Positions 6,629 through 10,578 of a DNA stretch of 10,578 nucleotides are shown one piece after another. Origin of the DNA: an uncultured bacterium. GTDB lineage: Bacteria > Bacillota_I > Bacilli_A > RF39 > UBA660. The position numbers were made by a program, and so were the translations under genes. The DNA is taken from assembly GCA_905215145.1 (NCBI GenBank), contig CAJMOW010000034.1, forward strand, positions 1 to 10,578. The letters run 5' to 3'. How positions within the stretch are numbered: position 1 is the stretch's first letter; every line of letters starts with the position of its first letter. The notes beneath the pieces are model-generated. The model was given only the letters and a program-made list of their open reading frames with translations, was not told the DNA's origin and ran no database searches.

Positions 6629-8651
6629 ATATAAATTGAATAATTTAGATTGCGCAAATTGTGCAAAAAAAATAGAAGCAAAATTAAATAAAGATTCTAG
6701 AATAGAAAAAGCAACAGTTAACTTTTCAAATCTTATACTTACAGTAGAAACGTCTATAGAAAAAGATGTGAAAAAAACAGTTTCATCTATTGTAAAATCA
6801 GTAGAACCTAATGTAAAAGTATTAGAACTAGCTGAAACAGAAAAAAACAACAAAGTAATTTTTGACGTAATAAGATTAATAATTGGAACAATACTATCTA
6901 TCCTTGGAATGTTTGTTTTTAAAAATGAAATTTCAAAAATCTTTATAATTTTAGGATATTTTATATTATTATTTAGAACAATTTCAAATTCCATTAAATT
7001 ACTATATAAATCAAAAACAATAAACGAAAATTTCTTAGTAACAATATCATGTATAGGGGCATATTTTACAAATAATGTACATGAAGGATTAATGGTTATA
7101 TTATTATATGAAATAGGTAAAATACTTGAAGAAATTGCCGTTAATAATTCAAGAAAATCAATTGGAAATTTGATGGATATAAAACCAGAATATGCAAATC
7201 TAAAAAATGGAAATGATGTATTAAAAGTAAATCCTGAAGAAGTAAAAATTGGTGATATTATAGTAATAAAACAAGGAGAAAAAATCGCACTTGATGGAAT
7301 AGTTATTAAGGGAGAGGCAAAATTAAATACTGCAGCTCTTACAGGAGAAAGCAAATTAAGAAGTGTTAAAGAAAATGATAATGTTTTATCAGGTTCAATA
7401 AATATTAAAGGCTTATTAGAAATTAAAGTTACAAATACATACGATAATAGTACAGTATCAAGAATACTTGATTTAGTAGAAAAAGCAACAGATAGAAAAG
7501 CTAAAACAGAATCATTTGTATCAACTTTTTCGAAAATTTATACCCCAACGATTTTAATACTAGCTATTATTACATCAATTGTGTTAATATTTATATTTAA
7601 ATTTAATATATCAGATGCCATATATAGATCATTAATATTTTTAGTAGTTTCATGTCCTTGTGCAATAGCTATTTCAGTACCACTTAGTTATTTTTCAGGC
7701 ATTGGAAAAGCTTCAAAGGAGGGAATACTAATAAAAGGTAGTGATTACTTAGATGCATTATCAAAGATAAATACAATAATATTCGATAAGACAGGAACAA
7801 TAACAACAGGTGAATTTAGTAATTATGAACTTGAAATAATAGATAAAAATTATACTAAAAAACAAATAATAGAATTTTATGTCAAAGGTGAAAAATTATC
7901 AAACCATCCAATAGCTAAATCAATAATTAAAATATTTGATATAAAAACTAATAATAATTATGTAAAAGATTTTGAAGAAGTTTCAGGTAAAGGAATAATG
8001 TATAAACTTAATAATGATGATATAAAAATAGGGTCTTCTTCTTTTTGTGGAGAAAATAAAAAAGATAATTACATATATTTATCATTAAATAATAAAATAA
8101 TAGCTAGATTACAATTGTTAGATGGAATAAAAAAAGATGCAAAAAAAACAATAGAACAATTAGATAAAATGAAAATAAATACAAAAATGTTTACAGGCGA
8201 TAATAAGGAAATTGCAACTATAATTTCTAAAAAAGTTGGAATTAATGATGTTTATTATGAACTTTTACCAGATGATAAATATAATTTATTGCAAGAAAAT
8301 ATAAAAACAGGAAAAACAGTTGCATTTGTTGGAGATGGTATAAATGATGCACCATCACTTGCATTATCCAATATTGGTATATCAATGGGTGGTATTGGAA
8401 GTGCTTCCGCAATAGAGGCCTCAGATGTTGTTATTATGACAGACGAACTTTCAAAAATAGTTGATGGAATAAGAATATCTAAAAAAACTAATAAAATAAT
8501 CAAACAAAATTTAATTTTTGCTATTTCTGTAAAAGTAATTGTATTAATATTAAGTACAATTGGAATTGCAACAATGTGGCAAGCAGTATTTGCAGATACT
8601 GGAGTAACTTTACTTACAATTTTAAATACGACGAGAATATTAAAAAAATAA
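6618..8651 (+). CDS. zntA: Zn/Cd/Pb-exporting P1B-type ATPase (ZntA/CadA type)
   Basis: This ATP-driven pump removes divalent soft metals from the cytoplasm across the membrane. The 677-residue protein has, in order: one heavy-metal-associated domain (about 3-65) with DCANC (C12 and C15), membrane segments from about residue 80, the actuator loop with TGES (242-245), the transport motif C346-P347-C348, the phosphorylation motif DKTG (D390), H430-P431 of the nucleotide domain, GDGIND (572-577), and last helices with K639 (FAISVK) and D660 (FADTG). The K and DxG pair with CPC defines the P1B-2 group, for Zn, Cd and Pb rather than copper. It has a single N-terminal metal domain and no His-rich tail. 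The start lies inside the repressor gene (11-base overlap) with only a weak, distant AGGA, so translation probably depends on coupling. All catalytic motifs are intact. Which metal matters in life cannot be read from sequence. Confidence 0.95.
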   Translation: MRYKYKLNNLDCANCAKKIEAKLNKDSRIEKATVNFSNLILTVETSIEKDVKKTVSSIVKSVEPNVKVLELAETEKNNKVIFDVIRLIIGTILSILGMFVFKNEISKIFIILGYFILLFRTISNSIKLLYKSKTINENFLVTISCIGAYFTNNVHEGLMVILLYEIGKILEEIAVNNSRKSIGNLMDIKPEYANLKNGNDVLKVNPEEVKIGDIIVIKQGEKIALDGIVIKGEAKLNTAALTGESKLRSVKENDNVLSGSINIKGLLEIKVTNTYDNSTVSRILDLVEKATDRKAKTESFVSTFSKIYTPTILILAIITSIVLIFIFKFNISDAIYRSLIFLVVSCPCAIAISVPLSYFSGIGKASKEGILIKGSDYLDALSKINTIIFDKTGTITTGEFSNYELEIIDKNYTKKQIIEFYVKGEKLSNHPIAKSIIKIFDIKTNNNYVKDFEEVSGKGIMYKLNNDDIKIGSSSFCGENKKDNYIYLSLNNKIIARLQLLDGIKKDAKKTIEQLDKMKINTKMFTGDNKEIATIISKKVGINDVYYELLPDDKYNLLQENIKTGKTVAFVGDGINDAPSLALSNIGISMGGIGSASAIEASDVVIMTDELSKIVDGIRISKKTNKIIKQNLIFAISVKVIVLILSTIGIATMWQAVFADTGVTLLTILNTTRILKK

Positions 8652-8656
8652 ATTTT

Positions 8657-8712
8657 TCTCTTTCTTAGTAAAATTTTTAAAACTAGTTCATATATTTAAC
8701 TATAGAAAGAGA
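8657..8712 (+). other. Stem-loop spanning the zntA-spoVS gap, could mask the spoVS ribosome binding site
   Basis: TCTCTTTCTTAGT (8657-8669) can pair with ACTATAGAAAGAGA (8699-8712) to form 13 base pairs with one bulged T at 8703; the loop is about 29 bases. The right arm runs into the spoVS ribosome binding site (GAGG, 8711-8714). There is no clear T-run after it, so it does not look like a terminator. A transcript entering from zntA would contain both arms. No convincing promoter, sigma-A or sigma-H, could be placed in this 74-base gap. Confidence 0.45.
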
Positions 8713-8725
8713 GGAATCAATTATC

Positions 8726-8986
8726 ATGGAAACACTTAAAGTTTCAACTAAATCAAATCCAAATTCAGTTGCTGGAGCACTTGCAAACGTATTTCGTGAA
8801 AAAGGGACTGTAGAAATTCAGGCTATAGGAGCGGGAGCACTTAATCAAGCTATTAAAGCAATTGCTATTGCTAGAGGTTTTGTCGCACCAAGTGGTAAAA
8901 ACTTAGTTTGCATTCCTGCATTCACCGATATAGTAATAGAAGGTGAAGAAAGAACTGCTATAAAATTAATTGTAGAAGCTAGATAA
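8726..8986 (+). CDS. spoVS: Stage V sporulation protein S
   Basis: SpoVS is a small, highly conserved Alba-like, probably nucleic-acid-binding protein; in Bacillus its loss blocks spore coat assembly and dehydration at stage V. The 86-residue product matches the family over its full length: METLKVSTKSNPNSVAGALA, then EIQAIGAGALNQAIKAIAIA, RGFVAPSG, and the end FTDIVIEGEERTAIKLIVEA. Length equals the Bacillus protein. GAGG (8711-8714) lies 11 bases before the ATG, rather far, and may be hidden in a stem-loop. In Bacillus the gene is under sigma-H, but no sigma-H promoter is visible here. A terminator overlaps the stop codon, so the gene is the end of its transcript. Codon use includes CGT, GCG and GTC, common for a conserved, well-expressed gene. 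Confidence 0.96.
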   Translation: METLKVSTKSNPNSVAGALANVFREKGTVEIQAIGAGALNQAIKAIAIARGFVAPSGKNLVCIPAFTDIVIEGEERTAIKLIVEAR

Positions 8987-9001
8987 GCTTCTTTTTTTTT
9001 T
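8974..9001 (+). terminator. Intrinsic terminator overlapping the spoVS stop codon
   Basis: AGAAGCT (8974-8980) pairs perfectly with AGCTTCT (8986-8992) around a five-base loop, followed by ten T residues (8992-9001). The left arm encodes the last residues of SpoVS, and the stop codon (8984-8986) lies in the loop and first stem base, so the coding end doubles as the hairpin. Confidence 0.85.
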
Positions 9002-9035
9002 ATTTTTATGATATTATGGTTAAAGGAGGATATGT

Positions 9036-9593
9036 ATGAAAGACTATGAATTGCAATGCATTGATTATGCTTGTCTAAAAACAATGGAAAAGGGTGGTGA
9101 ATTTTCAACCCCACGACACATTACTACTGCCTTATCAAAGTTATTAAATGAAGGATATACAAAGGGATTTACAAGTAATAGTGGAGCAAGGAATTATATC
9201 TCAAATCTTAGCTTTGAACAAATAGAAAAGGAATTGTTAAAAAATATAATTAAAACAAATGAACTAGCCACTAGAAAAGGTTATGCTGGTTTGTTAGGTA
9301 CACAAAAGAACTTTGATAGTGAAAACTTATCTAATGATGAAGTTAAATTTTTATTAATGAACTTATTAAAAGAAGGACAAATGGAATCTGTAAAATATAT
9401 ATTAAATAAATATCCTAATTTGTATACAAATTTAATTTCTGATTTTGTTTCAACTAGATACTATGATGATGCATATAGAATTGACCAATTAGATAATATA
9501 CCAACTTTTTCAAAAGAAAACAGTATGTTATTAGAAAAAATAGATAATTACTATAATCAAGCTCAAATGGAAAATAATCAATTTTATAAATAA
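9036..9593 (+). CDS. Hypothetical protein, 185 residues, between spoVS and sufU
   Basis: I do not recognise this family. The product looks soluble and mostly helical, with no signal peptide or membrane segment. It begins MKDYELQCIDYACLKTMEKG, has a stretch RHITTALSKLLNEGYTKGFT with a few conserved-looking glycines, and then repeated amphipathic helices; its end is rich in asparagine and glutamine (YYNQAQMENNQFYK). It has a near-perfect ribosome binding site, AAAGGAGG (9022-9029), six bases before the ATG, so it is probably well translated. A weak TATTAT (9013-9018) might be a -10 box, with no clear -35. The spoVS terminator lies just upstream and an AT-rich hairpin overlaps its own stop, so it may be a single-gene unit. 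Its position before sufU is the only hint about role and is not enough to assign one. Confidence 0.8.
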   Translation: MKDYELQCIDYACLKTMEKGGEFSTPRHITTALSKLLNEGYTKGFTSNSGARNYISNLSFEQIEKELLKNIIKTNELATRKGYAGLLGTQKNFDSENLSNDEVKFLLMNLLKEGQMESVKYILNKYPNLYTNLISDFVSTRYYDDAYRIDQLDNIPTFSKENSMLLEKIDNYYNQAQMENNQFYK

Positions 9594-9605
9594 TTGATTT
9601 TTTTT
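9576..9605 (+). terminator. AT-rich terminator overlapping the stop of the 185-residue gene
   Basis: AATCAATT (9576-9583) pairs with AATTGATT (9592-9599) around an eight-base loop, and eight T residues follow within and after the right arm (9598-9605). The stem has only one G-C pair, so termination may be partial and some readthrough into sufU is possible. Confidence 0.55.
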
Positions 9606-9638
9606 CTTTTAAAGTTTATAATTAATTTGGTGAGTATT

Positions 9639-10055
9639 ATGGATCAAAATTTAAAAAGAAGTATAATGCTAGAACATTATCAAAATCCTAAAAATAAAGG
9701 TTTAATAAAAGATGAAACATATTTAAAAATAAATATGAATAATGAAAGCTGTATAGATGAAATTAATTTAATGGTAAAACTAGATGGAGATACTATAAAA
9801 GATATTAGATTTGATGGGGAAGCGTGTGCCATATGTACAAGTGCAACATCAGTAATGATAGATACTTTAATTGGAAAAGATATTAAGACTGCTGAAAAGA
9901 TAATAGAAAATTACTATAATATGATAGAAGAAAAAGAATATGATAAAGAATTATTACAACAAGCAGTTATATATAACGATATAGCAAAGCAACCAAATAG
10001 AAAAAAATGTGCATTACTTCCGTGGTGGGGAATTGAAAAAGCAACAAAAAAGTAA
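9639..10055 (+). CDS. sufU: Fe-S cluster assembly protein SufU
   Basis: SufU is the zinc-containing sulfur acceptor for the cysteine desulfurase SufS in Gram-positive SUF systems. The 138-residue protein starts MDQNLKRSIMLEHYQNPKNK, the IscU-fold start (..IL.HY.NPRN.G). The metal-site residues are present: C38 and D40 (SCID), C63 (GEACAIC) and C124 (RKKCALLPWWGIEKA). The segment at about 90-120 is the insertion that separates SufU from IscU. Two details differ from the usual form: the C-G-D motif reads C-I-D, and an extra cysteine (C66) stands three residues after C63. ATG 9639 is chosen for family fit and GGTGAG (9629-9634); an upstream TTG at 9594 would add 15 hydrophobic residues with no match. 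SufB follows. In Bacillus the order is sufC-D-S-U-B, but C, D and S are not upstream here. Confidence 0.92.
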   Translation: MDQNLKRSIMLEHYQNPKNKGLIKDETYLKINMNNESCIDEINLMVKLDGDTIKDIRFDGEACAICTSATSVMIDTLIGKDIKTAEKIIENYYNMIEEKEYDKELLQQAVIYNDIAKQPNRKKCALLPWWGIEKATKK

Positions 10056-10073
10056 TTTTTTGTGTTTTTTTTT
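10044..10073 (+). terminator. Terminator-like hairpin between sufU and sufB
   Basis: ACAAAAAA (10044-10051) pairs with TTTTTTGT (10056-10063) around the loop GTAA, a GNRA-type tetraloop, and nine T residues follow shortly after (10065-10073). The stop of sufU is within the loop. The stem has a single G-C pair and would be weak, so it may attenuate rather than end transcription. Confidence 0.4.
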
Positions 10074-10090
10074 CTATAATTTAGTATAAT
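10060..10090 (+). promoter_or_regulatory. Possible promoter before sufB
   Basis: Two TATAAT boxes occur (10075-10080 and 10085-10090) in the 54-base gap. For the second, the best -35 is TTGTGT (10060-10065) at a long 19-base spacing; the first has no usable -35. Together with the hairpin just upstream this could let sufB be transcribed apart from sufU, but the evidence is thin in such AT-rich DNA. Confidence 0.3.
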
Positions 10091-10109
10091 GTATCTATGG
10101 TGATGTTTA

Positions 10110-10578
10110 ATGAAAAACTTAAATATAGAAAAAATTAAAGAAATATCAAAAATAAAAAAAGAACCAAGTTGGATGACAGATTTTAGAATAAATGCATTTA
10201 ATGCATTTGAAAATTTATCAAACCCAAAATTTGGACCAGAATTAAAAATAGATTTTGATATAATAAATTATTATAAAAAAATGGATGATAAAATTCATAA
10301 TAATTGGAATGATGTACCTAAAGATATAAAAGATACGTTTGATAAAATAGGGTTGCCAGAAGCAGAAAAAAAATACTTATCAGGAGTTCATGCTCAATAT
10401 GAGAGTGAAGGTATATATAGTAATATGCTAAAAGAACTAGAAGAAAAAAATATTATATTTTGTGATACAGATACAGCATTAAAAAAATATCCTCATTTAT
10501 TTAAAGAGTATTTTAATAACTTAGTTAAATATGATGAAAATAAATATACAGCCCTTAATTCAGCAGTATGGAGTGGAG
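10110..10578 (+). CDS. sufB: Fe-S cluster assembly scaffold SufB (N-terminal part, cut by window end)
   Basis: SufB is the scaffold subunit of the SufBCD complex, on which Fe-S clusters are built before transfer. The frame stays open from ATG 10110 to the window edge, 156 codons of a protein usually about 465 residues long. Matches to the family occur in order: EPSWMTDFRINAF, the segment with FDKIGLPEAEKKYLSG, VHAQYESEGIYSN (family: V.AQYESEVVYH), the D-T-D-x-A-L-K stretch, and at the edge YTALNSAVWSGG (family: F.ALNSAVWSGG). GGTGAT lies about five bases before the ATG. The YESE segment reads G-I-Y-S where V-V-Y-H is common, a small change only. It follows sufU by 54 bases with a hairpin and possible promoter between. 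The catalytic C-terminal half cannot be judged. Confidence 0.94.
   Translation, partial: MKNLNIEKIKEISKIKKEPSWMTDFRINAFNAFENLSNPKFGPELKIDFDIINYYKKMDDKIHNNWNDVPKDIKDTFDKIGLPEAEKKYLSGVHAQYESEGIYSNMLKELEEKNIIFCDTDTALKKYPHLFKEYFNNLVKYDENKYTALNSAVWSG

Noticed and set aside
6566..7354. Long open frame on the minus strand (262 residues)
   Set aside because: It lies opposite the intact repressor and metal ATPase genes, has no ribosome binding site of note, and its hydrophobic, Ser/Ile/Phe-rich content is what the reverse complement of AT-rich coding DNA gives.

Overview
The window is a strongly AT-rich stretch of a Gram-positive (Bacillota) chromosome with every gene on the + strand. Two spore genes (cotE and spoVS), the SufU/SufB iron-sulfur genes, AGGAGG-type ribosome binding sites and sigma-A-like promoters point to a spore-forming Bacilli-type organism. 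The extreme AT bias and heavy AGA/TTA/ATA codon use recall the uncultured gut Bacilli close to the Mollicutes and Erysipelotrichales. That placement is inference. Tryptophan is always TGG, and every confidently read gene stops with TAA (11) or TAG (3), never TGA. There is no sign that TGA is read as tryptophan.

Layout. (1) Positions 1-410 hold the C-terminal two thirds of the outer spore coat organiser CotE and its terminator. (2) Positions 392-949 hold a promoter that grows out of that terminator, rpsP, and a KH-domain gene (khpA) whose reading frame is broken. (3) Positions 967-6216 look like one transcription unit: cdsA (phospholipid precursor synthesis), rseP (site-2 intramembrane protease), a small unknown gene, an ABC exporter pair of the YhaQ/YhaP (NatA/NatB) type, and an unknown 244-residue protein, closed by a strong terminator. 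(4) Positions 6220-8651 hold a metal-resistance module: a consensus promoter with an operator palindrome over the start site, an ArsR/SmtB repressor with the alpha5 zinc-site residues, and a Zn/Cd/Pb P1B-type ATPase translationally coupled to it. (5) Positions 8657-9001 hold spoVS, with a possible SD-masking hairpin in front and a terminator overlapping its stop codon. (6) Positions 9036-10578 hold an unknown 185-residue protein, sufU, and the first 156 codons of sufB.

Most of this is ordinary core genome. The points worth a second look are the broken khpA frame, the terminator/promoter overlap before rpsP, the hairpin before spoVS, three unrecognised proteins in tight operon settings, and departures from the usual neighbourhoods of rpsP, cdsA and sufU. 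No gene-free stretch reaches 300 bases. I found no tRNA, rRNA, CRISPR array, insertion sequence or phage gene, and nothing that amounts to a clearly new multi-gene system.
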